Assembly (NCBI RefSeq): GCF_014204525.1
Contig: NZ_JACHLP010000004.1
Location: 248,001-312,000 of the forward strand
From: Roseateles oligotrophus
Lineage (GTDB): Bacteria > Pseudomonadota > Gammaproteobacteria > Burkholderiales > Burkholderiaceae_C
Length of the DNA stretch: 64,000 bases
Direction: 5' to 3'
Shown: piece by piece, positions 1 to 9,013 of the stretch
Layout of the letters: each line of letters starts with the position of its first letter
How positions within the stretch are numbered: the stretch's first letter is position 1
Made by a program: the position numbers and the translations under genes
Notes under the pieces: model-generated
What the model was told of the DNA's origin: nothing
Databases searched by the model: none
What the model saw: the letters and a program-made list of their open reading frames with translations, nothing else

Positions 1-2
1 AG

Positions 3-578
3 GATCCTATATTTGCACGTGAACAATTCAAAACTTGCCTGAGTGGACACTACGACGCTTCGTTTTCGTATCGTTTTCTTGAGGCACTTCGCAACCATGT
101 TCAACACTGCGGCTTAGCAGTCCATCGAGTCAGCACCAACAGTCGTTGGGTCGAAGCCAACAACAATAGACATCTGGAAGTTTCGGTGGAGCCTTTCGCG
201 AATCGGAAATTTCTCTCAACAGACTCAAGGTTCAAGAAAAGCGTCCTCGATGAAACCCCAGAAGATATTCCACTCTTAGCCCATCTTCGAACTTACATGG
301 AAGCGATTGGCAATGCACACCAAGTAGTTCGTAGTGCAGTATCAGTCTCAACCATAAGTGCCCGCGGAAGGATCGAAGCGCACATCAAAGCTTATGCAGA
401 TATCAACGATGGCGTCACCATTGGCTTAGCTGCGGTGGCGATCGAGGAGCATCGGCAAGAGTACAAAGAAACTGTTCCGTTACTTTTGGAATGGGACGAT
501 GTGCGCCTGAAGCTGGAAAAGAGAAATTCAAGCCTCCAAGGCTTGGCGAACAGAGTCTTCGTTAGTCGAGGAAGCTAA
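3..578 (+). CDS. Integron cassette protein, unknown function (5' end outside window)
   Basis: The reading frame is open from the first bases of the window to the stop at 576-578, giving at least 191 residues. A GTG at 186 could be read as a start, but uninterrupted coding upstream of it argues that the gene begins off the left edge. No domain is recognised. The visible part is soluble and rich in charged residues, with no signal peptide or membrane segment. Codon use is less GC-rich than in the genes after 1500. It ends about 80 bases before an attC site, so it is probably the gene of one cassette. No function is proposed. Confidence 0.6.
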   Translation, partial: DPIFAREQFKTCLSGHYDASFSYRFLEALRNHVQHCGLAVHRVSTNSRWVEANNNRHLEVSVEPFANRKFLSTDSRFKKSVLDETPEDIPLLAHLRTYMEAIGNAHQVVRSAVSVSTISARGRIEAHIKAYADINDGVTIGLAAVAIEEHRQEYKETVPLLLEWDDVRLKLEKRNSSLQGLANRVFVSRGS

Positions 579-661
579 ACGTCAATGACGTCTTGCACCC
601 GAAATGGTCGCATGAGCCTCCCTGTTTTCTTACTTAAGCAAAACGGTGCCTTCGCTCCCCA

Positions 662-778
662 GCCTAACTGGGGGTTCAACGCGGACGCCAACATAAGCCA
701 TGCCTTCGGCATTCTCATGGCTTTTGTTGGTGCCCTCCAGCCTTCGGCTTCCGGCACCGGTTAACCATGGCGTTAGAC
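662..778 (+). other. attC recombination site (59-base element)
   Basis: The left end carries GCCTAAC (662-668), matching the R'' consensus RYYYAAC. The right end carries GTTAGAC (772-778), matching R' GTTRRRY. The two outer boxes are complementary apart from one base. Inner L-type boxes (GTTCAAC near 674-680, GGTTAACC near 760-767) sit at the expected positions. The centre folds into a strong stem: CCAACATAAGCCATG (688-702) pairs with CATGGCTTTTGTTGG (716-730) with one mismatch. Length (117 bp) and architecture fit attC sites, which are recognised by IntI as folded single strands. Crossover would fall between the G and TT at 772-773. Confidence 0.85.
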
Positions 779-780
779 CT

Positions 781-1158
781 GTGAAATACAAGCACATCGA
801 TTCCGCGCTGCACAACTTCGGCCACTCGTTTGTGAGTCTGATGAACTACGTCGACGATGTGTATGTCTGCGACCTCATTAGCAGCATGGCACTGGGCAGG
901 CCGCAGAATGAAGTCAAAATCGATTTCTCTGCAGGAGTCAGCAGCCTGCCGCATGGCAGCCCGGCGCCGTTGATTAAGTCGGTCGAGTACTGGCAAGCGT
1001 GGCTTCCGAAGCTGCTGGAAAGTCAGAACGTCAATCCCGGTTCTCTTGGTCCAATCGTGCTTCGGTATAGGCTTACGCGTCTAGGTCCGGAGGTTGTCGT
1101 TGAGTCCACGGATGATCGTGGATGTGCGCACAAGGTGTTTGTCTCGAGCACGCTGTAG
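781..1158 (+). CDS. Integron cassette protein, unknown function
   Basis: A 125-residue protein that begins at a GTG two bases after the attC R' box, a common arrangement for cassette genes. An upstream in-frame ATG at 700 lies inside the attC stem and would translate the recombination site, so it was not chosen. There is no Shine-Dalgarno sequence before the GTG; translation may be leaderless or rely on sequences in the attC. The product is small, soluble and has no recognised domain or signal peptide. It is followed by a degenerate attC and an intrinsic terminator. Function unknown. Confidence 0.65.
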   Translation: MKYKHIDSALHNFGHSFVSLMNYVDDVYVCDLISSMALGRPQNEVKIDFSAGVSSLPHGSPAPLIKSVEYWQAWLPKLLESQNVNPGSLGPIVLRYRLTRLGPEVVVESTDDRGCAHKVFVSSTL

Positions 1159-1193
1159 TTCTTCCAATGCCAAGCCCCGCCGCTCAATCGCCG

Positions 1194-1287
1194 CACAGGT
1201 CTAACCAGTCTACAAGGACTTCCCACCGCTTCAAGCTCCAATAGCAAGACCTGACCCTTCGGGGTCTTTTCCATTTCTAGACCTGTG
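1194..1287 (+). other. Degenerate attC-like site ending the last cassette
   Basis: GTCTAAC at 1199-1205 is the exact reverse complement of the R' box GTTAGAC at 772-778. That is expected if both once belonged to the attC of the cassette carrying the 781-1158 gene. Ten bases, CACAGGTCTA (1194-1203), are perfectly complementary to TAGACCTGTG (1278-1287), and the same TAGACCTGTG recurs at 774-783 at the start of the cassette. The downstream R' box reads TCTAGAC rather than GTTRRRY, so the site may be inactive or diverged at the end of the array. Confidence 0.55.
1253..1270 (+). terminator. Intrinsic terminator within the last cassette
   Basis: GACCC (1253-1257), a TTCG loop (1258-1261) and GGGTC (1262-1266) form a stable hairpin followed by TTTT (1267-1270). 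It lies 95 bases after the stop codon of the 781-1158 gene and inside the degenerate attC. From 1288 to 1499 I see no gene, RNA or repeat. Confidence 0.7.
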
Positions 1288-1499
1288 TTCTGAACAGCGG
1301 CAAACGCAACGAGGAACAGACTGAACATCTACAAACGGGCTTGCTGCGGACCCTGCCGCTACCCCAGATACGAACCGCTCAGCAAGACCCCATTCGTTCG
1401 TCGTTGTTGGCTCGGCGCACCGAGCGTACAACGGACGGGTTATCGGGTTCACTTGCTGCCGGTCTGATCTGTGGCCCCATCGTGGTGCGACCCTGTCAC

Positions 1500-2207
1500 T
1501 CACCCATCCCCACCTTCCATCTTGTACCCCAAACCCCTAACCGTCTGAATCAACGCCAGCTCCCGCCCCTCATCCAGCTTCGCCCGCAGGCGGCGGATGT
1601 AGACGTCGACGACATTGGTCAGCGGGTCTTCGCTATAACCCCAGATGGTGTTGAGGATGCGCTCGCGGCTGAAGACGCGGCCGGGGTGGCGCATCAGCAA
1701 CTCCAGCAGGGCCAGTTCGCGCGCCGTCATCGCTACCAACTGATCGCCACGGCGCACCTGCATGCGTTCCAGGTCCAGTACCAGGTCGGCCAGGCTGAGC
1801 TGGCGCTGCTTGGCCGACGTTGCGACCTCATCGTCGGCGTGCTGCTCGGCGCGGCGCAGCAGGGCTTCGATGCGGGCCAGCAGTTCCTCAAAAGCAAAGG
1901 GCTTGGTCAGATAGTCGTCGGCGCCGCAGCGCAGGCCGGCGACCTTGTCTTCCACCGCGTCCATGGCCGTCAGCATCAGTACCGGCTTGCGGCAGCGGGC
2001 GGCTCGCAGGCGCTGGCAGGCTTCGACGCCGCTGATGCCGGGCAGCATCACGTCCAGCAGGATCAGATCGGGCTCGGTCTGCTCGACCGACTTTTGCACC
2101 AGGTCGCCGCGCTCCACCACCGTGACCTGGTAGCCCTCGGCGCGCAGGCCGCGGTTCAGAAAGTCCGAGACGCGGCGGTCGTCTTCAACAACAAGCAGAT
2201 GGGGCAT
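1500..2207 (-). CDS. OmpR/PhoB-family response regulator
   Basis: A 235-residue DNA-binding response regulator, partner of the kinase encoded just upstream (2228-3859). The N-terminal receiver domain has the acidic pair at residues 8-10 and the phospho-acceptor Asp52 in LLLDVMLPG, with the conserved Lys in LTKPF. The C-terminal half is a winged helix of the OmpR type (TARELALLELLMRHPGRVFSR, then a recognition helix ending in VDVYIRRLRAKLD). The kinase gene stops 20 bases before this start, so the two form an operon on the minus strand. The signal and target genes are not evident from context. Confidence 0.93.
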   Translation of the reverse strand: MPHLLVVEDDRRVSDFLNRGLRAEGYQVTVVERGDLVQKSVEQTEPDLILLDVMLPGISGVEACQRLRAARCRKPVLMLTAMDAVEDKVAGLRCGADDYLTKPFAFEELLARIEALLRRAEQHADDEVATSAKQRQLSLADLVLDLERMQVRRGDQLVAMTARELALLELLMRHPGRVFSRERILNTIWGYSEDPLTNVVDVYIRRLRAKLDEGRELALIQTVRGLGYKMEGGDG

Positions 2208-2227
2208 GGCGGCGCAGGACTCCGGCG

Positions 2228-3859
2228 TTAACTCTTTTTTTCATCGGGCTCATTGGCTGCCAGTGGCAGGCTCAGCAGCACCCGGCATCCGCCCTCGGGG
2301 CGGCAGCTGATCTGCAAGTGGCCGCCGTGCGACTCGGCAATGCCCTCGGCAATCGGCAGGCCCAGGCCCATTCCATCGGGGCGCAGCTTGCGGGCTGCGT
2401 CGGAGCGCCAGTAGCGCTCGGTGGCGCGCGGCAGGTCTTGCGGCGCCATGCCGATGCCGCTGTCTTCCACCCAGATGTGCAGCTGCTGAGCGTCTTCGTC
2501 CGAGCGCTGGGCGCCGATGCGGATCTGCCCTTGCGCCGGCGTGTAGCGGATGGCGTTGTCGATCAGAATCGTCAGCGCCTGGCCCAGCTTGGCGGCGCTG
2601 CCGCGCAGGCGCAGGCCATCGCCGGGCAGGGCCAGGCTGAGCTGGTGGCCTTGTTGGGTGGCGGCAGCGCTTTGCTGGGCCAGGGCTTGCTGGAGCAGGG
2701 CGGGCAGGGCTATCAGCTCCAAGGATTCAGGCTTGGCCTTGATCGCCTTGTCTTCGCTCTGGCGTGCCACGGCCATCAGCTCGGCGATGCGGGCGCCCAG
2801 CTGGCGGGCGATGGCCGCGACCCGCTCCAGGGTCTCGCGGTAGAAGGCCTCGGGGTGGCCGCTGCGGCGCAGGGTGATTTCGGACTCGCCCAGAATCGCC
2901 GTCGTGGGCGTGCGCAGCTCGTGGCTGATATTGGCGAAGAACTGGCGGCGCGAGCGGTCGATCTCCAGCAGCTGCTCATTGGCCTCGTGCAGGGCTTGGG
3001 TGCGCTGGGCCACGGCGTCTTCCAGGCGCTGGCGCTGGCTGGCCTCGTTGGCGCGGTGCAACTGGATCTCCTCGGCCATGCGGTTGAAGCTCAGGCTCAG
3101 GCGGTCGAACTCGTCGCGGCCGTGGGCGGCCGTGGCGATGCGGTGATCCATGCGGCCGGCCTGCAGGGCCAGGGTGCCGTCCAGCAAGGGCGCCATGCGG
3201 CGGCGTATGTCCCAGGCGAAGTAAGCGACAAAGCCGATGGACAGCAGGATGGTGGACAGGATGCTGAAGATGGCCAGGCTGCGCGAGCGCTCCAGCGCGA
3301 TCTTGGCGGCGGCCTCGGTGGCGCGGCTGTGCGCCTCTTGCAGGCGGATCGCCTCCTTGATCAGGGTGCGCATGTCCTGGCCCTGGGAGATGTCGAACAC
3401 GCCCAGCATCTCGTCCCAGACCGCCGCCCGCTCGGTGCTGGGGTTGGGGTGGGGGATGTGGGGCTGGGCTTGCAGGATCTGCGCCTGCAAGGCCTGGAAG
3501 TTGGTGTGCAGGGCGTCCAGGGTTTCGCGCGAGACCTTCTCGATCGCGCTGGCGCTGGGGTCGGCGGCTTCCTCCGCGTGCAGGCGTTCCAGCTCGCTCA
3601 AGCTGCCCTGCATGCGCTGCAGATAGCCGTCCCGCAGGGGCACGGGGGCCTCGTCGGTCAGCAGGTATTGGGCAAACCAGACCTTGAGCCGCTGCTTGTT
3701 GGCGGCCAGGTCTATGTATTGCACCAGGGCGTCCTTGGCGCGCAGGCTGCGCGAACGCTCTAGCTCCGACTGGTTGACCAGCCAGACCACCACCGCGAAC
3801 TGGGTGGCCACCAGGGCCACCAGGACACCTAACCAGACGCCCAAGCGTGCTTTGAACAT
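2228..3859 (-). CDS. Membrane sensor histidine kinase
   Basis: A 543-residue transmembrane kinase that would phosphorylate the regulator at 1500-2207. A first membrane helix spans about residues 7-29, a helical periplasmic region follows to about 195, and a second helix lies near 196-216. A HAMP linker and a coiled-coil segment lead to a HisKA domain with the phospho-acceptor in FANISHELRTP. The HATPase domain shows the N box (ILIDNAIRYTP) and G boxes (VEDSGIGM, GMGLGLPIAEGIAESHGG). Full length for this class. The periplasmic domain is not one I recognise, so the stimulus is unknown. Confidence 0.92.
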   Translation of the reverse strand: MFKARLGVWLGVLVALVATQFAVVVWLVNQSELERSRSLRAKDALVQYIDLAANKQRLKVWFAQYLLTDEAPVPLRDGYLQRMQGSLSELERLHAEEAADPSASAIEKVSRETLDALHTNFQALQAQILQAQPHIPHPNPSTERAAVWDEMLGVFDISQGQDMRTLIKEAIRLQEAHSRATEAAAKIALERSRSLAIFSILSTILLSIGFVAYFAWDIRRRMAPLLDGTLALQAGRMDHRIATAAHGRDEFDRLSLSFNRMAEEIQLHRANEASQRQRLEDAVAQRTQALHEANEQLLEIDRSRRQFFANISHELRTPTTAILGESEITLRRSGHPEAFYRETLERVAAIARQLGARIAELMAVARQSEDKAIKAKPESLELIALPALLQQALAQQSAAATQQGHQLSLALPGDGLRLRGSAAKLGQALTILIDNAIRYTPAQGQIRIGAQRSDEDAQQLHIWVEDSGIGMAPQDLPRATERYWRSDAARKLRPDGMGLGLPIAEGIAESHGGHLQISCRPEGGCRVLLSLPLAANEPDEKKS

Positions 3860-3883
3860 GGGCCTTCCTTCTGCTTCAGCGCA

Positions 3884-4015
3884 GAGGGTGAGAACTTTTG
3901 TAGCGAGCGGCTGTCAGGCTAGGCGGGCGGCGCAGAGGAACCGGAACGTACTCCTTGTACGCGAGGATTCCGAGCACCGACCAACGACGCATGGCGGCTG
4001 CGCAGTAAAAAGTTC

Positions 4016-4023
<8 letters not shown>
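3884..4023. repeat. 140-bp imperfect palindrome between argH and the kinase gene
   Basis: The outer arms, 3884-3899 and 4008-4023, match as inverted repeats at 15 of 16 bases. The centre (3947-3961) is a CGTAC/GTACG hairpin with a 5-base loop, centred near 3954, the same as the centre of the outer arms. Intervening sequence is partly complementary. The right arm overlaps the last codons of argH. It could end transcription of argH before the downstream kinase gene, or be a copy of a dispersed intergenic element. Confidence 0.6.
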
Positions 4024-5443
<1,420 letters not shown>

Positions 5444-5563
5444 GGTGGCTTGGGCAGGGGGCGGGGCGGTTAGGGGGACGGGCTGAAGCACAATCAATCT
5501 GTGTGGAGCCTGGGCGATTCTAGCTATGGGCTTCTCTGTCAAAACTGCGGCAGCCTCTTCTCG

Positions 5564-6691
5564 ATGAGCGAAAAAAATTCCAAATCAGCAACGAAGCAGC
5601 GGGACGATGGCCCGAGCGTCTGGCCCGACAGCACCCACCTCACCAGCATTCTGGGCTTTGCCGCCACCCAAAGCCCTAAGCCTGCGTCGGAGGCGGCCGT
5701 CCTGCCCTTGTTTGACCCGGAGCGGGTGTTCGACGTCTGCCATGTGGGCCTGGTGCTGCGCGCCGTGCTGGGCGTGCAAGGCCTGCTGGCCCTGGGCCTG
5801 GCCTTGGCCGCGCGCGGCCCGGCGCAATGGGCGGCCTGGATGGCCAGCGCCACCGTGGTCAGCCTGTCGGGCGTCCTGCTCTGGCTGCTGCTGGTGTGCC
5901 TTGCGCGCCGCGTGTTGGCACGCCTGGCCGAGCCCTTGCAGTGGGCCTTGCTGAGCGGCCTGGGCGCGGTCTGCGCCTTGGCGGGCTGGCAGTTGCTGAA
6001 TATCGCCTCCCTCGACCCCAGCGGCTGGTTTCGCCTGCTCAGCGTGGGCCTGGCCGGCGCGGCCCTGGCGGCCTTGCTGCTGGCCTGGCTGAAGCTGCGC
6101 GAGCGCGCCCAGCGCCCGGCCGCCGCCCTGGCCCAGCTGGTGGAGCTGCAGTCGCGCATACGGCCGCACTTTTTGTTCAACACCCTCAACAGCGCCATCG
6201 CCCTGGTGCGTTATGAGCCGGCCAAGGCCGAGCATCTGCTGGAGGACTTGAGCGAGCTCTTCCGTGTCGCCCTGGCCGACGCCAGCACCTCGGTCAGCCT
6301 GGCCGAGGAGATCGAGCTGGCCCGCCGTTACCTGCATATCGAGCAGACCCGTTTTGGCGAGCGCCTGCGCATACGCTGGCAGCTGGACCCGCTGGCGGCT
6401 GACGCAAGGGTGCCGCCGCTGGTCCTGCAGCCCCTGGTGGAGAACGCGGTGCGCCATGGCGTCGAGCCGAATGATGCGGGCGGCGATATCGAGGTGCGGA
6501 CCCGGCGCCGCGGCAGCGAGGTGGAGATCCGCGTCAGCAATAGCGTGGACCTGCCGGCGCGCAGCTCGGGCCATGGCCTGGCGCTGCGCAATGTGCGCCA
6601 GCGCCTGCGTTTGATGCATGATGTGTCCGCGCGTTTTGAGCTCAATGCCGAGCCGGGCCGCTTCACCGTCCGCATCGTCCTGCCGTTTTGA
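5564..6691 (+). CDS. algZ: LytS/AlgZ-family sensor histidine kinase
   Basis: A membrane kinase paired with the LytTR regulator that follows 6 bases later. About four hydrophobic segments occupy residues 60-175. They are followed by a His_kinase domain with the phospho-acceptor His202 in [13 protein letters not shown] and an HATPase domain ([13 protein letters not shown], then [13 protein letters not shown]). The start is set at the ATG at 5564 rather than an in-frame ATG at 5501, which would overlap the argH leader. In Pseudomonas the equivalent pair FimS(AlgZ)/AlgR sits between argH and hemC; argH adjacency here supports orthology, but the regulon in this organism is unknown. Confidence 0.88.
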   Translation: MSEKNSKSATKQRDDGPSVWPDSTHLTSILGFAATQSPKPASEAAVLPLFDPERVFDVCHVGLVLRAVLGVQGLLALGLALAARGPAQWAAWMASATVVSLSGVLLWLLLVCLARRVLARLAEPLQWALLSGLGAVCALAGWQLLNIASLDPSGWFRLLSVGLAGAALAALLLAWLKLRERAQRPAAALAQLVELQSRIRPHFLFNTLNSAIALVRYEPAKAEHLLEDLSELFRVALADASTSVSLAEEIELARRYLHIEQTRFGERLRIRWQLDPLAADARVPPLVLQPLVENAVRHGVEPNDAGGDIEVRTRRRGSEVEIRVSNSVDLPARSSGHGLALRNVRQRLRLMHDVSARFELNAEPGRFTVRIVLPF

Positions 6692-6697
6692 TTGACC

Positions 6698-7558
6698 ATG
6701 TCTCTGCACCACGACCCCAAGCACAAGCCGCCCGCCAAACTCGCCGTCCTGCTGGTCGACGATGAGCCGCTGGCCCGCATGCGCTTGCGCAGCCTGTTAG
6801 AGGGCTGCCAGGAGCCGGCCGCCGAGGTGCTGGCCGAGGCCGGCACCGCCTCCCAGGCCCAGGCCTGGTTGCGTGAGCATGCTTGCGACCTGATCCTGCT
6901 GGACATCCAGATGCCCGGGCTCGATGGCTTGCAACTGGCCGAAAGCCTGGCCGCTCATCCGGCCCAGCCGGCCGTGGTGTTCGTGACGGCGCATGCCGAG
7001 CATGCGCTGCGCGGCTTTGAGCTGGACGCGATGGACTACCTGACCAAGCCGGTGCGGCGCGAGCGCCTGCAGGCCGCGCTCGCCCGGGTGGCGCAACGCC
7101 TGGCCGAGCGCGAGGCCGTCCATTCCCAGCGCGCCGAGCTGGACGAGGTGCTGCCGGTGGAAGCCCAGGAATTCATCAATATCAGCGTGCGCGGCCGCCT
7201 GCTGCGGGTGCCGCTGGACGAGGTGCTTTACTTCAAGGCCGACCTCAAATACCTGACCCTGCGCACCGCCACCCAGAGCTATGTGATGGATGGCAGCCTG
7301 GCGGAGCTGGAGACCCGGTTCGCCGCCAGGCCCGCCGCCCAGGGCAGTTTTCTGCGTGTGCATCGCAATGCCTTGGTGGCCAAGTCCGCCGTGCGCGAGC
7401 TGCTGCGCGGCGCGCCCATTGGCAACGAGGACGAGGAGGGCGACGCCGGCGAGGGTTGGGCGGTGCGCATCACCAGCGTCGATGAATGGCTGGCGGTCTC
7501 GCGCCGCCAGGTCGCCGCCGTGCGTGAGGCCCTGGCCAAGGGCAGTCGCAAGGAATGA
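6698..7558 (+). CDS. algR: LytTR-family response regulator (AlgR-like)
   Basis: A 286-residue regulator with an N-terminal receiver domain (acidic pair in LLVDDEPLAR, phospho-acceptor Asp69 in LILLDIQMPG, Lys in LTKPVRRE) and a C-terminal LytTR DNA-binding domain (ISVRGRLLRVPLDEVLYFKA, then FLRVHRNALVA). ATG at 6698 is preferred over a TTG at 6692. It is translated from the same operon as the kinase before it, and its stop overlaps the next gene by four bases (ATGA at 7555). LytTR regulators usually bind paired direct repeats upstream of targets; none was searched for here. Confidence 0.9.
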   Translation: MSLHHDPKHKPPAKLAVLLVDDEPLARMRLRSLLEGCQEPAAEVLAEAGTASQAQAWLREHACDLILLDIQMPGLDGLQLAESLAAHPAQPAVVFVTAHAEHALRGFELDAMDYLTKPVRRERLQAALARVAQRLAEREAVHSQRAELDEVLPVEAQEFINISVRGRLLRVPLDEVLYFKADLKYLTLRTATQSYVMDGSLAELETRFAARPAAQGSFLRVHRNALVAKSAVRELLRGAPIGNEDEEGDAGEGWAVRITSVDEWLAVSRRQVAAVREALAKGSRKE

Positions 7559-8886
7559 AGGGGGCTCGCCGCTTTCCCAAGGCGTTTGGGTGGCGGCGGC
7601 GCCGGATCTGGGCCGGCTCCTTGCTGGCGTTGCTAGGCTTGGCGCTGGTCCTGCAGCATTTGTTTTCCAGGCCCGACGCGCCCAAGTTGCCGCCGCCGAG
7701 CGGGCCGGACGTCGCCAGGTCCTGGTCGCCGGTGCTGGGGCTGGAAGCGCCGGGCGCCGCCCCGCCGCAGCCGGCCTCGGCGCCGGCGCGATCTGAAGCG
7801 GCCCAGCCCAAGCCTTGGTCTAGGCCGCAGCCCGAGCTGCCGGCGCGTCGCGATGAGGGCTTGCACAGCCAGGCCGGCCCCGGCCGCCAGTCCGTCTGCG
7901 GCCTGGGTTATGCGGACAGCCAGTGGCTGGCGGCCGATGTGCCCAAGCCCTGGGATCAAAGCCGGCAGGACGAGGTCAAGCGGCTGCGCGATCATTTGCT
8001 GCCGCTGCTGCGCCACAGCGCCGATCCGGCCGACCAGGTGGCCGCCGCGCTGCTGGCGCGGCCTCTGTGGGACGTGGGCCTGGGCGCGGACAGCAGCAGC
8101 CATGCGGCCGCCCTGCTGGCCCAGCACAGCCACAGCGCGGCGGCCTACGGCCTGGCATACCGGGCCTGCGCAACCTGGCCCGGTGCCGCCTGCAGCGGGC
8201 TCAGCGCCAGACGATGGACCGAGCTGGATGAGCAGAACCCGAGCGCCTGGCTGTTCCTGCTTGGGGAGGCCTACCGGGCGGCCGACGCCGCCGTGCTGGC
8301 CGAGGCCTTGTATCGCCTGAGCCTGCCTCAGCTGGGCATGGACCCGGGCATGCCTTTGTTGGCCCGCGCCCAAGCCAGGATGGCGCAGGCCCGTGCCCAG
8401 GCGCTGGACACGGCCGCCCTGGCCAGCGAGGAACTGGCCCTGGTGGCGGACGCCATGCTGCAGACCCAGATCATCGGCGTGGATTTCGCGATGACGGGCA
8501 ACTGGCTGCAGGCGCTGAATCGCAGCTGCTCGGGCCCGGCCCTGGCGGACAGCAATCGCCAGCAGCAGTGCCAGGCGGTGGCGCGCAATCTGCTGCTCAG
8601 GGGCCGCAGCCTGATGGATATGGCGCAAGCCCTGTCGCTGGCCGAGCGAAGCGGCCTGCCGGCCGCCGAGTGGCCGCTGCAGCGAAGCGACTATCTGGCC
8701 GTGCAAGCCCAGGTGGGCGCGGACAGCGAGGCGCAGGCCGAGTTGGGTGAAAGCTGCGCGGCCTTCCGCCTGGTTCGCAGCCGCCTGGCGGAGATCTTGC
8801 GGCAGGGGGAGTGGGGCTTCTGGCGTGCGGAGCTGGCGCGCCAGCGCGGTGCGGCCTCGGCGCCCGTGCCCACGCCTACCCCCTGA
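7555..8886 (+). CDS. Membrane-anchored protein of unknown function, TPR-like
   Basis: A 443-residue protein translationally coupled to the AlgR-like gene by an ATGA overlap. A positively charged N-terminus precedes one membrane helix (about residues 18-36), so the bulk is probably periplasmic. Residues 40-110 are rich in proline and alanine and probably unstructured. The rest is helical and alanine/leucine-rich with repeating pairs of helices that resemble solenoid repeats, though no exact TPR signature is visible. Coupling to the AlgZ/AlgR pair suggests a role in that system. Not recognised as a known family. Confidence 0.65.
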   Translation: MKGARRFPKAFGWRRRRIWAGSLLALLGLALVLQHLFSRPDAPKLPPPSGPDVARSWSPVLGLEAPGAAPPQPASAPARSEAAQPKPWSRPQPELPARRDEGLHSQAGPGRQSVCGLGYADSQWLAADVPKPWDQSRQDEVKRLRDHLLPLLRHSADPADQVAAALLARPLWDVGLGADSSSHAAALLAQHSHSAAAYGLAYRACATWPGAACSGLSARRWTELDEQNPSAWLFLLGEAYRAADAAVLAEALYRLSLPQLGMDPGMPLLARAQARMAQARAQALDTAALASEELALVADAMLQTQIIGVDFAMTGNWLQALNRSCSGPALADSNRQQQCQAVARNLLLRGRSLMDMAQALSLAERSGLPAAEWPLQRSDYLAVQAQVGADSEAQAELGESCAAFRLVRSRLAEILRQGEWGFWRAELARQRGAASAPVPTPTP

Positions 8887-9013
8887 TTCAAACGGCATGC
8901 TGCGGGGTGGAGGCCGGCAACAGTTCTTCACACAGCCTGCGTATCATCCGCCACCCTTGGCCGTCTTGCTGGCTTGCCGGCGACCTGGCGCCGATGCACC
9001 GCCGATTGTGATC

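Larger units (their letters stand above)
1..1287 (+). mobile_element. Distal end of an integron gene-cassette array
   Basis: Two short plus-strand genes of unknown function are separated by a canonical attC site (662-778). The second is followed by a degenerate attC-like structure (1194-1287). Cassette genes read in one direction and base composition is more AT-rich than the rest of the window, both typical of cassettes. In the usual geometry the integrase and attI lie upstream of the first cassette, which here would be off the left edge. No integrase is visible, so whether this is a chromosomal (sedentary) or mobile integron cannot be told. Ordinary core genes begin at 1500. Confidence 0.75.

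Noticed and set aside
700-780. ATG at 700 as start of the second cassette gene
   Set aside because: It would translate the attC stem and its right half; the GTG at 781 follows the recombination site as expected for a cassette.
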